A stretch of 64,000 nucleotides of DNA from an uncultured Chloroflexota bacterium (GCA_903858085.1 CAIOHJ010000289.1:29325-93324); one strand, 5' to 3'; counted from the stretch's first letter, positions 44,388-54,684 are shown. The notes: a model not told the origin generated them from the sequence alone. Numbers and translations: made by a program.

Positions 44388-45776
44388 ATGCCCACCCACT
44401 TGCCCGCAACGCTGCTGGCCCACCACCAGCTCTCCGGCCAGCTCACCGTACGGGACGCCAAACAGCACCTCCCCCACCCCTTTGACGTCCCAGAAGGGAC
44501 CGACCAGCTGGAAATCCGTTTCGCCTTTTCCCCGGCAGCCCAACCCGGGCTGGACGCCATGCTGACCTTGACGCTCTTCGACCCCAACGGCTTTCGCGGC
44601 GCCCGCCACCGCGATGGCTGCCGCCACGACCTCACACTCTGCGCTGACAGCGCGACGCCAGGCTATCTGCCCGGCCTGCTCCCGGCCGGCCAGTGGGTCG
44701 TCCAGATCGACAGCCATCGCATTTTGCCCGGCCAGCCGTTGGCATACACCTTCGAGATTCTCTGCAGCGCCTTCGCATCCCCCCTCTCTCCCCCCCTCTC
44801 TCTCCCCGCCCCCAGCCAGCCCGGCCGCGTGGTGCGCCCAGAGCCAGGCTGGTACCGCGGAGACCTGCACAGCCACACCGACCACTCAGACGCCGGCGAC
44901 CGCACCGTGGCCCAACTGCTCACACAGGCGCGCGCCGCCGGGCTCGATTTCCTCTTCCTGACCGACCACAACACCGTCTCCCCGCTCGCCGAAATCGACG
45001 CAGCTGCCAGCCCAGAACTCTTGACAGCAGGCGGCATGGAGCTGACGACCTTCTGGGGACATGCGCTTGTGCTGGGCACCCGCCAGTGGCAGGACTGGCG
45101 CTTCCGCCCGGGCGACGGCACGATCCGCCGGATCGCTGCCGACGCCGACGCAAACAGACAGCTTTTTGTCATGGCCCACCCAGGCTCCGGCGGAGACCCG
45201 GAGTGCACCGGCTGTGCCTGGCGCTACGGCGAGATGATGCCCGGCACCACCCGAGCGGTCGAAATCTGGAACGGCCCCTGGGCAGGGGACTCCAACAACG
45301 AACTGGCACTCTCCTACTACTACGACTGGCTCAACCAGGGATACAGGCTGGTCGCCACCGCAGGCAGCGACACCCACAGCGATGGAGACTACCCCGCCGG
45401 CCCCGGCTTCAACGTGGTCTACGCAGACAACCTCTCTGAAGCCGCCCTGCTGCGCGCCATCGGCGCCGGCCATCTCTATCTGAGCAGCGGCCCCCAACTG
45501 CTGCTCGAAGCACAGACCGCCGACGGCACCGTCCATCCCATGGGCGCCACCGTCGACCGGCAGGCCACGGTCCGACTGCACTGGCAAGCTTGCCCGGCCG
45601 ATGCCACGCTGCGGGTGGTCGTCAACTGCCAGCTGCTCTACCGCCAACCCACAGGCGCCGCCGGCAGCTACGAATTTTTGCTCGCCCCCACCGAAGCCAA
45701 CTGGCTGGTCGCCGAAGTGCGCAGCGCCACCGGCGTTTTGCTGGCAATCACCAACCCAATCTTTTGGGAAGCATAA
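44388..45776 (+). CDS. PHP-domain metallohydrolase (CehA/McbA-like)
   Basis: Protein of 462 residues. Residues 1-150 form a beta-sandwich-like N-terminal part. The PHP domain begins with GDLHSHTDHSD (His161/His163), then FLFLTDHNTVSP, GMELTTFWGHA, MAHPGSGGDPEC and AGSDTHSDGDY, giving the usual histidine/aspartate metal cluster. A C-terminal beta domain follows. Family members hydrolyse phosphoesters or carbamate-type substrates, and specificity is unknown. GAGAGGAAG precedes the ATG. It follows hypE by 40 bp but has no known link to hydrogenase. Confidence 0.85.
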   Translation: MPTHLPATLLAHHQLSGQLTVRDAKQHLPHPFDVPEGTDQLEIRFAFSPAAQPGLDAMLTLTLFDPNGFRGARHRDGCRHDLTLCADSATPGYLPGLLPAGQWVVQIDSHRILPGQPLAYTFEILCSAFASPLSPPLSLPAPSQPGRVVRPEPGWYRGDLHSHTDHSDAGDRTVAQLLTQARAAGLDFLFLTDHNTVSPLAEIDAAASPELLTAGGMELTTFWGHALVLGTRQWQDWRFRPGDGTIRRIAADADANRQLFVMAHPGSGGDPECTGCAWRYGEMMPGTTRAVEIWNGPWAGDSNNELALSYYYDWLNQGYRLVATAGSDTHSDGDYPAGPGFNVVYADNLSEAALLRAIGAGHLYLSSGPQLLLEAQTADGTVHPMGATVDRQATVRLHWQACPADATLRVVVNCQLLYRQPTGAAGSYEFLLAPTEANWLVAEVRSATGVLLAITNPIFWEA

Positions 45777-45784
45777 GATCCGCT

Positions 45785-45813
45785 CCCCGGCTGCGCCAGA
45801 CGTGCAGCCGGGG
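45785..45813. terminator. GC-rich hairpin between convergent genes
   Basis: A 10-bp stem CCCCGGCTGC (45785-45794) with GCAGCCGGGG (45804-45813) and a 9-nt loop. It sits between the PHP gene stop and the end of the convergent uridylyltransferase gene. No T run follows on either strand, so efficiency is uncertain. Confidence 0.5.
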
Positions 45814-45819
45814 GACGCT

Positions 45820-46686
45820 CTACTCCCGGCTCATCTCACGCTGCGCCAATAGCTCGAGCAGCCGCGCCAGCACCTCCTCACGGTCGTCACCCGTCAGCGC
45901 CAACGCCATCTGCGCAGTCAACAGCCCATACTTGACCCCGACGTCGTAGCGGCTGCCAGCCAGTTCCAACGCCAGGTATTTCTCGCGCCGCGCCAGCTCG
46001 ACCAAGGCCGCCGACAGAGTGTACCCGCCCCCCGGAGACTCCCCTACCCGCCCTGCTGCAATCTGGGCAGCAAGGATCGCCATCACCCCAGGAGTCAACA
46101 CATGCATCCCAAAAAAGCAGAGATAAAATCCAGCGCGCAGCCCCGGCACGATCAGCTGCTGCTCCGCCTGGGTCGGTGTCGGCTTCTCGATCACACTGTC
46201 GACCTCATACAACACCGACGAACCTGGAACCCGGCGCCCCCCCACAGCCCCATAATAGGGGAGCAGGCTCTCACGCGTCGGCTGCACCGCCGAGATGGCA
46301 CAGGCCTCGCTGGCCGCACGCGCCACCAAGGCCTGGGCACAGCGCTGGTCACTTTTGCTCACATAAAGATGGTCGCCGACCAGGTGCAAAAAGGGGTCAC
46401 GGCCGACAAATTCCTGCGCACAGGCGACAGCATGGCCATGCCCCAACGGTTCGGTCTGCTGCACAAAGTGGATCCGGCGGGCGTGGCCTCCCGCCACCTG
46501 GGCATAGGCCTCTTCGTCCCCCGGCCGCACCACCACCCCGATCTCGTCGATCCCTGCCGCCAAAACCTCCTCGACCAAAATCGTAAGCACCGCCTTCTCG
46601 GTGCCGTCACGGTCGATCAAGGTCTGCAAAGGCAGGGTGCGCTGGCGACGACCTGCCGCCGTGATGACTGCTTTTTTGACTTGCAT
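45820..46686 (-). CDS. GalU-like nucleotidyltransferase with variant signature
   Basis: Sugar nucleotidyltransferase of 288 residues resembling UTP-glucose-1-phosphate uridylyltransferase. Expected pieces are VKKAVITAAG, LGHGHAVACA, the metal aspartate in LVGDHLYVS and the substrate lysine VIEKPTP. The signature that normally reads G-x-G-T-R is GRRQR, and the following T-K/P-K lysine segment is changed (TLIDRDGTEKAV). This may be a known deviant subgroup with a different donor or sugar. The start is ATG 46686 with GGAGAA upstream, although a GTG two codons earlier is also possible. Confidence 0.78.
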   Translation of the reverse strand: MQVKKAVITAAGRRQRTLPLQTLIDRDGTEKAVLTILVEEVLAAGIDEIGVVVRPGDEEAYAQVAGGHARRIHFVQQTEPLGHGHAVACAQEFVGRDPFLHLVGDHLYVSKSDQRCAQALVARAASEACAISAVQPTRESLLPYYGAVGGRRVPGSSVLYEVDSVIEKPTPTQAEQQLIVPGLRAGFYLCFFGMHVLTPGVMAILAAQIAAGRVGESPGGGYTLSAALVELARREKYLALELAGSRYDVGVKYGLLTAQMALALTGDDREEVLARLLELLAQREMSRE

Positions 46687-46853
46687 GCACACTTCTCCAG
46701 CATGGGGCTTGCGCCAAGAGTTTTTGTCGATTTTTTATTCTACCGCAGAGAAAGCCAACGTCCCGAACCGACAAACACCAGTCCGTACGGGCAAGCGCAG
46801 AGGGCTCGGCTCCTGTCCCCTCTGCCTGGCAAGGGAAAAGATCCGCCCCCCTC

Positions 46854-49502
46854 TTAGTGAAGGATTCCGATCGCCGCCATCCGCCTCACAACGTCTGAAC
46901 TGGCGGCGGCGACCCCCAGCGCAAGCAGGGGCAACAGCCTCCTTTTCCAGTCATGCACCGCCTGCGCAGCAGCAATGGCCTGCCAGGTGGCCAGAAACCC
47001 CAGCACCAGGGCCAGCAGGTCGATCGCTTCAGGCAGCGCCACCCACTGCGCAATCTCAGGCAACAGATAGACCGCCTGGGCAAAGCCCAGTGCCCGCAGC
47101 ATGCGCCCCGCTGTGCCGCTGCGGGTCAGCAGCCAGCCAGCCCCCATGGCCATCCCCCACCAGAGCAACACCAAAACCAGCTCTCCCAGGAGCTTGGACG
47201 GAGTGACCCCTGCCCCAACCACAGCCAGCCCCCGCATCACCGCCAAAATTAACAGCGCAGGCCCCGTCATGTACGGATCCGCCGCCACAGCCTCGTATGC
47301 CTTGCGGTCCAACAGCAGACAGTTCAACGCGCGCGGCAGCCAGGTCTCCCAGCGCAACACCCCCTGCCAAAATGCAGCCGAAGAGATCCTGTCCTCCCCC
47401 CCAGCCGCCACCGGCGCAGATGCCGCCGCCACTGCAGTGCGGTGGCGGTTCAAGATATGATAGACATCAACCGCACTGCGCGTCTCAGGCACCTGCAGAT
47501 CCGGCGGGTGAAAAAGAAAGGCGTCGGTCTGCTCTCCGCCCAGCCCACCGTGGTTGCCGATCAGTTCCTCCAGCGCCGCCACGCTCCCATCTGGGTAGAC
47601 AGTGCTGATCAGCCATAGATCGCCGGCACTTGGAAACTCCATCACCCGCCTGAGCTGCCAGACCCGCTTCTCCAGGCTGGAGGCGGCCACCCCTGATACC
47701 GGCGCATAGGGCTTGACAGGGTCCTCCCCCTCCACCTCTCCCGTATGCAGGTTGTGCCGCCCACCTTTGCCCAGCACAACCACACTCATGTCGTCCGCAT
47801 AGCCAAGCACCATCCCGATCCCTTCATGCCGAACCAGCGCCTCGACCATGCCCGGGTAGGCATGGTCGAGCTCGCTCAGCCTGAGTTTGCGCGGCAACAG
47901 GTCAAAATAGACCTGGGCAGCGTTGCCGCTGCCATAGGCTGTCACCGCAGCGTTCAGCGCAGCTCTCCCCCCGCCTGCCTGGCCCGCAACAGCCCCTCGA
48001 TGGGCCAGCTTCTGCCCCTGCCTGGCGACCGCAGCCCCCACCACGTTGGTGGCGCGTGCCCGCTGTACATTCGCCAGCTCCCCCGCCATCCCCTCCAATC
48101 CAAAGGCGCCGGTGTCGCCGCCGATCGCTTGCTGCACACTTGTGCCGCCCGGCAGCTGCCGCTCGATAAACTGCTTGATCGTCGTCCCGTATCGCTGCAA
48201 AAAGGTCGGGCCCGCCGACTGGCCATGGTCGGACAAAATGATCAGGTCATAAGGACGCACAGCCCGTTCGGTCGCCACCCGGTAGAGCCGGGCCAGTGTC
48301 CGATCCAGCCGCTTGAGGTCCCCAAACGCGTCGCCGCTCCACGGACCCGAATGGTGGGCCACCTCGTCGTAGCCCAGGTAGAGCATATAGATCGAAGGCA
48401 CCCCACGCATCATGTCCAAAATTGCAATCTGAGCGGCAATGTCGCGCAAGATCGTGCAGGTCGCAGCCCGCACCAGCGGATAGCCGTGGGCCAGCCGGTT
48501 GAGGCGCGGCCACTCCCTGCGCAGCTGCTGCAGCAGAGCCTCCGCTACCTCGCGCAGCAGCTCGACAAAAAAAAGGGCCAGCGCACGCGTCAAAAAATAG
48601 GGGCTGAGCAACAGCAGCGCAGCATCCTGGGCCCGCTGCTGTTGCTCAGCTGCGCTGGCCGAAAACAAATTGGACTGGGTAAACATCGACTTCTCGGCGT
48701 CGCCGTCGAGCATGTTCATGATGCTCGACCCACGGCGCATCAGCCCAGCCCCATGCGCGTAGCGGGCGTTGATTTCAGGGGCGTCCAGCGCCGAGACATA
48801 GACCTTCTGCTTCTGCTTGTCGTACCAGCGATAGGCTGGAATGTCGTAGTTGTCGCCAAACATGATGCCAGCCTGGCAGGCCGACGTCATCGACGGCAGC
48901 CCACAGTCCACTCGTGCCAGCTGATAGCCACGCTCCTCCATCATCCGGCGCAGCGTCGGCAGCAACCCCATCTCCAGGGCCCGGCGCAGATGCCAGTAGC
49001 TCAGCCCGTCGATCTCCACCATCATCAAACCACGGCCCGGCTCGCTGGCGCTCTCCAAAGGCTGCTCGCGCGCCCGCCTCTCCATCTGACCCTGAAAAAA
49101 CGACCCCTCTTCGTTCAGCTCCAGAATCCCTGTCAAAATTGCGTTGAAAAAAGCAAAGATCAGCCCTCCCAGCAGCCCCCCCAGCAGACTCACCTGCAAG
49201 CCAGGCAGCAACAATGCTGTGATCCAGAGGGCCAGCGCGTTGACAAAAAAACCGATCGCCAACAGGGCGATCCATCCCAACGGCTGCGCCACCAAAATGA
49301 TCGCCGGACGGATCGACAGGTTGACGATCGCCAACAACAACGCTGCCGAAAGTGCAATCTGCAGCTGCGACAACCCAGCCCGCTCCACCAGCTGAATGCC
49401 CGGCGTCGCCAGCGCAGTCAACAGCAAAGACAGCACATCGACTGCCCAGACCAACACAAATCGTGTCAGTACCCGCAGTGCTCTGCGCCCTACATTGGCC
49501 AT
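46854..49502 (-). CDS. Membrane fusion: holin-like domain, alkaline-phosphatase-superfamily enzyme, YIP1-like tail
   Basis: Protein of 882 residues. Four hydrophobic helices at ~12-125 resemble the phage-holin superfamily-4 domain (QIALSAALLLAIVNLSIRPAI). A phosphodiesterase domain follows at ~155-640 with MMVEIDGL, the nucleophile segment LPSMTSACQAGIMFG, YLGYDEVAHHSG and LSDHGQS. The C-terminal 180 residues form a multi-helix tail like YIP1. ATG 49502 is chosen because GAGGGAAGGG precedes it. Catalytic residues look intact. Substrate unknown; a lipid-headgroup or glycan-phosphate hydrolase or transferase anchored in the membrane is plausible. Confidence 0.72.
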   Translation of the reverse strand: MANVGRRALRVLTRFVLVWAVDVLSLLLTALATPGIQLVERAGLSQLQIALSAALLLAIVNLSIRPAIILVAQPLGWIALLAIGFFVNALALWITALLLPGLQVSLLGGLLGGLIFAFFNAILTGILELNEEGSFFQGQMERRAREQPLESASEPGRGLMMVEIDGLSYWHLRRALEMGLLPTLRRMMEERGYQLARVDCGLPSMTSACQAGIMFGDNYDIPAYRWYDKQKQKVYVSALDAPEINARYAHGAGLMRRGSSIMNMLDGDAEKSMFTQSNLFSASAAEQQQRAQDAALLLLSPYFLTRALALFFVELLREVAEALLQQLRREWPRLNRLAHGYPLVRAATCTILRDIAAQIAILDMMRGVPSIYMLYLGYDEVAHHSGPWSGDAFGDLKRLDRTLARLYRVATERAVRPYDLIILSDHGQSAGPTFLQRYGTTIKQFIERQLPGGTSVQQAIGGDTGAFGLEGMAGELANVQRARATNVVGAAVARQGQKLAHRGAVAGQAGGGRAALNAAVTAYGSGNAAQVYFDLLPRKLRLSELDHAYPGMVEALVRHEGIGMVLGYADDMSVVVLGKGGRHNLHTGEVEGEDPVKPYAPVSGVAASSLEKRVWQLRRVMEFPSAGDLWLISTVYPDGSVAALEELIGNHGGLGGEQTDAFLFHPPDLQVPETRSAVDVYHILNRHRTAVAAASAPVAAGGEDRISSAAFWQGVLRWETWLPRALNCLLLDRKAYEAVAADPYMTGPALLILAVMRGLAVVGAGVTPSKLLGELVLVLLWWGMAMGAGWLLTRSGTAGRMLRALGFAQAVYLLPEIAQWVALPEAIDLLALVLGFLATWQAIAAAQAVHDWKRRLLPLLALGVAAASSDVVRRMAAIGILH

Positions 49503-49685
49503 TGCCCTTCCCTCAACCCCAGACAAACATTCCGGAAGACACCGTTTGCTGCCCAGTTCCTGCCTCAACAGCCAGAGCCTGAACGCTGTCGTCAGGCCCA
49601 CAAAGGAAGCCCACCTGTCCGCAGAACGCCCAGCAGCTTGCCACAGGCTGGATGGCTGTCATTTTTTGTTGTGCCCTTCTTGTAC

Positions 49686-49691
49686 TATACT
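49686..49691 (+). promoter_or_regulatory. -10 box abutting the GMC oxidoreductase start
   Basis: TATACT ends 6 nt before ATG 49698, so a start at +1 would fall on the A of the ATG. No Shine-Dalgarno lies upstream. A poor T-rich -35 region precedes it. Confidence 0.5.
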
Positions 49692-49697
49692 ATATCC

Positions 49698-51359
49698 ATG
49701 ATCAACAAACGACCGAGTCCCTCCTACGACACCATCCTGGTCGGCGGCGGGTCGGCGGGCTGTGTCCTGGCCAACCGCCTCAGCGCCGACCCCAGCCACC
49801 GGGTGCTGGTCCTTGAAGCCGGGCGTCCAGATTCCTGGTGGGATCTCTTCGTCCATATGCCGGCAGCCCTGACCTATCCGATCGGCTCGCGCCACTACGA
49901 CTGGCTCTATCGATCCGAACCCGAACCGTTCATGCACAACCGACGCATCAGCCATGGGCGGGGCAAACTCCTGGGGGGCTCTAGCAGCATCAACGGGATG
50001 ATCTTTCAGCGCGGCAACCCGCTCGACTACGAACGCTGGAGCCAAGATGCCGGGATGGAGCGCTGGGACTACGCACACTGCCTGCCCTACTTCAAACGGA
50101 TGGAAACCTGCCTGGCCGCACAAAACGACTTTCGGGGCGGCAACGGCCCTCTGGTGCTGGAACGAGGACCTGCCACCAGCCCCCTCTTTCAGGCGTTTTT
50201 TGCAGCGGTGCAGCAGGCCGGCTACCCGTTGACCGACGATGTCAACGGCTTCCGGCAGGAAGGGTTTGCCCGTTTCGACCGCAATCTCCATCAAGGACGC
50301 CGACTCAGCGCCGCGCGCGCCTACCTGCACCCGGTGCGTTCGCGCCCCAATCTCACAGTCAAAACCCGTGCCTTTGTCACGCGCATCCTCTTCGAGAACC
50401 AACGCGCAGTCGGGGTCGAATTTACAGAAGGCAAGGGTCCCCCCCAACGGATCCGCGGCGGACGAATTGTCTGCTGCGGAGGCTCGATCAACTCCCCTCA
50501 CCTGCTGCTGCTCTCCGGCATCGGCGCAGCCGCTCCTCTGGAAAGACTCGCCATCCCGCCTGTCCAGGATCTGCCAGGGGTCGGCGAAAATCTACAAGAC
50601 CATCTGGAAGTCTATGTCCAACATGCCTGCACGCAGCCAGTCTCGATGTTCCCAGCATTGCAGTGGTGGAACAAACCGTGGATCGGCGCGCAGTGGCTTT
50701 TTTTGCGGAGCGGACCAGCAGCCACCAACCATTTCGAAGCAGGGGGCTTTGTGCGCAGCAACGCAGAAGTCGCCTACCCCAATTTGATGTTCCATTTCCT
50801 GCCCGTCGCCATCCGCTATGACGGCACCTCGCCCAGCGGCGGCCACGGCTATCAGGTCCATGTCGGCCCCATGTACTCCGACGCGCGTGGCTCGCTCACC
50901 CTCCAATCAGCCGACCCGACCGTTCACCCTGCCCTGCGCTTCAACTACCTTTCTACTGCCCAGGACCGCCGCGAGTGGGTTGAAGCGCTTCAGGTGGCCC
51001 GCAATATCCTGGCCCAGCCCGCCTTCGCAGCCTACAACGGCGGTGAGATCTCCCCGGGACCGACCGTGCAGAGTGACGCCGAAATTCTTGATTGGGTCGC
51101 ACGGGACGGCGAAACTGCCTACCACCCCTCCTGCACCTGCAAAATGGGCACCGATCCGCTCTCCGTCGTCCACCCTGATACCCTCGCCGTGCATGGGGTC
51201 ACTGGCCTCTACGTCGTCGACGCCTCGGTCTTTCCCTACGTCCCCAACGCCAATATCTACGCGCCGACGATGATGGTCGCCGAGAAGGCAGCGGACCTGC
51301 TGCAGGGCAACAGCCCGCTGCCTGCCGAACCGATCGACTTCTACCGACACAGACGCTGA
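49698..51359 (+). CDS. GMC oxidoreductase, choline-dehydrogenase-like
   Basis: FAD-dependent alcohol oxidoreductase of 553 residues. The FAD-binding start is ILVGGGSAGCVLANRLS. The GMC signature region is RGKLLGGSSSINGMIFQRG, and the second signature CGGSINSPHLLLLSGIG is present. Catalytic residues are probably His in YHPSCTCKMG and Asn in PNANIYAPTMM. Length and motifs match BetA-like choline dehydrogenase, but other alcohols are possible since no betaine aldehyde dehydrogenase is adjacent. A large in-frame extension upstream to 47745 reads antisense through the membrane fusion gene and is rejected. Confidence 0.88.
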   Translation: MINKRPSPSYDTILVGGGSAGCVLANRLSADPSHRVLVLEAGRPDSWWDLFVHMPAALTYPIGSRHYDWLYRSEPEPFMHNRRISHGRGKLLGGSSSINGMIFQRGNPLDYERWSQDAGMERWDYAHCLPYFKRMETCLAAQNDFRGGNGPLVLERGPATSPLFQAFFAAVQQAGYPLTDDVNGFRQEGFARFDRNLHQGRRLSAARAYLHPVRSRPNLTVKTRAFVTRILFENQRAVGVEFTEGKGPPQRIRGGRIVCCGGSINSPHLLLLSGIGAAAPLERLAIPPVQDLPGVGENLQDHLEVYVQHACTQPVSMFPALQWWNKPWIGAQWLFLRSGPAATNHFEAGGFVRSNAEVAYPNLMFHFLPVAIRYDGTSPSGGHGYQVHVGPMYSDARGSLTLQSADPTVHPALRFNYLSTAQDRREWVEALQVARNILAQPAFAAYNGGEISPGPTVQSDAEILDWVARDGETAYHPSCTCKMGTDPLSVVHPDTLAVHGVTGLYVVDASVFPYVPNANIYAPTMMVAEKAADLLQGNSPLPAEPIDFYRHRR

Positions 51360-51396
51360 CCGGGTTCTGCAGAACCCGGTCAGCGTCTGTGTCGGT
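51343..51396. terminator. Perfect 54-bp palindrome between convergent genes
   Basis: Two 27-base arms meet without a loop about 51369/51370. The left arm includes the last codons and stop of the GMC gene. It is likely a bidirectional terminator for that gene and for the convergent isocitrate dehydrogenase gene, although no T run follows. Cruciform formation is possible. Confidence 0.8.
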
Positions 51397-51409
51397 CAAC
51401 GCTGGCCGG

Positions 51410-52657
<1,248 letters not shown>

Positions 52658-52955
52658 ACCTTCGTTCTCCTTGTTGTTCTTTTTTGAAACGCAGGGCGGC
52701 CAGTGTTTCCACTAGGAAACAGACCGCTGTTCAGGAATAAGATCGGGTGTCCCACCTGGTTCAGTGTACCAGAGAGCCTGTGAAGCGTCTATTTCTTGCA
52801 ACAACAGCAGACATTTTTGAGCGCACCGCTGCACCTCGCGTCGGCCCTGCCTTTGTCTGCGCTGCAGACCCGCAGCCACTGAACGCCCCCCACTGGAACT
52901 TTTGTGGTCAGCCAGACGTTTTAAGGGCGTGAGAAGAAAGGTTCAGGTAACAACA
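52658..52955. other. Divergent intergenic region, 298 bp
   Basis: Contains the upstream regions of icd (minus) and the 74-aa gene (plus). Visible items are small hairpins GTTTCC/GGAAAC near 52704-52720 and GTCTGC/GCAGAC at 52855-52869, and a TGG TACACT extended -10-like sequence on the minus strand about 52765-52773. No ORF, RNA gene or convincing promoter pair is seen. Confidence 0.5.
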
Positions 52956-53180
52956 ATGATCGACTACAACTTTATCGTGCTGGCCCGATTGGAGCACCAA
53001 GAACGGATCCACAAAATCGAAGAGGAGTTGCTGGCTTACCAACAAATGGAACGCCTGCCCGGCACTTCCGACCGGTTGCTCTTTGCCATCGGCGAATGGC
53101 TTGAACATGCAGGGGCACGGCTCAAAGCCCAACACCAGCCGGCGATCCAGCCGACCTACCACAACAGCTCTGCTCGCTGA
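52956..53180 (+). CDS. Small conserved-looking protein, 74 residues
   Basis: Not recognised by domain. The sequence MIDYNFIVLARLEHQER followed by a charged helix (IHKIEEELLAYQQMERLPG) and RLLFAIGEWLEHAG looks like two amphipathic helices, and the ending is disordered. It is probably real because it has a balanced amino acid composition and its own start. The start ATG 52956 is preferred over the longer frame to 52902 because the protein-like segment begins here. A weak AAAGG lies upstream. The neighbours, icd and an MFS transporter, give no clue. Confidence 0.55.
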   Translation: MIDYNFIVLARLEHQERIHKIEEELLAYQQMERLPGTSDRLLFAIGEWLEHAGARLKAQHQPAIQPTYHNSSAR

Positions 53181-53256
53181 GCGAACGGCCCGGCGTTCGC
53201 CAACCGTGCCGCACACAGAGCGCTCTGCGTCGCTGGCGTCTCCTCCCCATCGAGCC

Positions 53257-53298
53257 AATGGCTGCCGCGCAAAAAAGCATTCTGCTGCGGCAGCCATT
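53257..53298. other. 12-bp hairpin abutting the MFS promoter
   Basis: AATGGCTGCCGC (53257-53268) pairs perfectly with GCGGCAGCCATT (53287-53298) across an 18-nt loop. It lies directly at the -35 box of the MFS gene. It may terminate the 74-aa gene or bind a regulator; no T run follows. Confidence 0.55.
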
Positions 53299-53326
53299 TG
53301 ATAGCAGACCCATGCCGCAGTATGAT
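53298..53326 (+). promoter_or_regulatory. Promoter of the MFS gene, leaderless
   Basis: TTGATA (53298-53303), a 17-bp spacer, TATGAT (53321-53326). The predicted start at ~53333 is 2 nt from ATG 53335. The GGGGAG between the -10 box and the ATG would not be transcribed. Confidence 0.75.
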
Positions 53327-53334
53327 GGGGAGCT

Positions 53335-54684
53335 ATGAACTCAGATCTGTTGCCCGAACGCATTCACAACGCCTACCTCTTTCAAGCCTTCAACGCGGTC
53401 TCCTGGCAGATCTGTCTGGGCAGCCCGCTGATTCTCTTTGCCCGCGAGCTGGGGGCTTCGGCGCTGATCCTGGGCCTGTTGGCCGGGCTGGCGCCCCTCA
53501 CCTCTACGCTGCAGCTGCTAACCGCTCCCCACGCCGACCGCATCGGTTACCGGCAGCTGATGGTGAGCGGCTGGTCTGCACGTGTGGTCACCTTGATTTT
53601 TTTGATGCTGTTGCCGCTCGCTGCCCGTTCCTGGCCCCACGAAACGGTGTTGTGGCTGCTCATTCTGGTCATCCTGGCCTTCACCACACTGCGCGGGATC
53701 GCCGCCTGCACCTGGATGCCTTGGATCACAGCGCTGGTGCCGCGTCCGCTGCGCGGGTTTTATCTGAGCCGAGACCGCATGTTTATCGGCATCGCCAGCG
53801 TCGCCGCGCTGGCCATCTCGGGTGCTTTTCTCTTCGACCACGGCAGCATGGTGGCCTTTTCGGTCGTCTTTGGGCTGAGTTTCGTGTCGGGTGCCACCAG
53901 CCTCTATTTCCTCAACCGGGTCCCCGACCCCGAACGCCCACTTCAGAGCGAAACCCCGCTGGCTCGGCTGCGCTGGCGCGACCTGCTGCGCGACAAGACC
54001 TTCGTACGGCTTCTCATCTTCTCCGCAACAGTCCAGCTCTGCGTACTTTCCACCACCACCTTCGTGACCGTCTTCGTGCGTGAAGAAGTTGCCTTGCAGG
54101 ATGGCACAATTCTCTGGATCACAGCCGGCGGCGCGTTGATTGGAAGTTTTGGGCTGCGCCTGCTGCGCAGCCACATCGACGGGCTGGGAAGCCGCCCCTT
54201 CCTGGGCGTGGTCTTGTTGTGGTGGACACTCGCCGGCCTGCTCTGGTTTGCCCTCGCCGCAGGCCTGCTGCCCGGCTCCTGGCTGATCGCTCCGCTGCTG
54301 ATGATGGCAGCCGGTTTTTTCGGGTCGATCTACGAACTCTCGCTCACCCGGCTGCTCATGAACACGGTCGGTGACCGGCCAGGGGTCACACAGTATTTCG
54401 CCCTGCAGTCGGTGATCACCAGCCTGCTGGCCGGGCTCGCCCCCATCCTGTGGGGCTGGATGCTCGACCACCTGGCTCGGATCCAGCTGGTCGTCGGCGG
54501 GCTCTCCCTGAACAACTACGCCCTCTTTTTTGCCATTCAGTGGCTGCTGCTCGCAGTCGTCTTCGTGACCCGCACACAGGTGCAGGAAGGCAGCGCCACG
54601 GCTACCCTGACCCTGCTCCACCGCGCCTTGCTGCTTGCCCCTGCTAGCCTGGCCCAGCGGACACAGCCCCGCTCACGTGCCTGA
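53335..54684 (+). CDS. Major facilitator superfamily transporter
   Basis: Twelve-helix-like membrane transporter of 449 residues. The first helix region is YLFQAFNAVSWQICLGSPLILFA. A central loop with RVPDPERPLQSETPLARLRW separates two six-helix halves. The loop after helix 2 reads LTAPHADRIGYRQLM, resembling the D-R-x-G-R-R motif. Substrate cannot be predicted. It has its own promoter and is convergent with the peptide ABC permease gene. Confidence 0.85.
   Translation: MNSDLLPERIHNAYLFQAFNAVSWQICLGSPLILFARELGASALILGLLAGLAPLTSTLQLLTAPHADRIGYRQLMVSGWSARVVTLIFLMLLPLAARSWPHETVLWLLILVILAFTTLRGIAACTWMPWITALVPRPLRGFYLSRDRMFIGIASVAALAISGAFLFDHGSMVAFSVVFGLSFVSGATSLYFLNRVPDPERPLQSETPLARLRWRDLLRDKTFVRLLIFSATVQLCVLSTTTFVTVFVREEVALQDGTILWITAGGALIGSFGLRLLRSHIDGLGSRPFLGVVLLWWTLAGLLWFALAAGLLPGSWLIAPLLMMAAGFFGSIYELSLTRLLMNTVGDRPGVTQYFALQSVITSLLAGLAPILWGWMLDHLARIQLVVGGLSLNNYALFFAIQWLLLAVVFVTRTQVQEGSATATLTLLHRALLLAPASLAQRTQPRSRA

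Noticed and set aside
47745..49697. Very long open frame on the plus strand ahead of the GMC gene
   Set aside because: It runs antisense through the membrane fusion gene, is rich in Gln, His, Arg and Pro, and contains no domain. It is a GC-rich shadow; the GMC protein starts at 49698.
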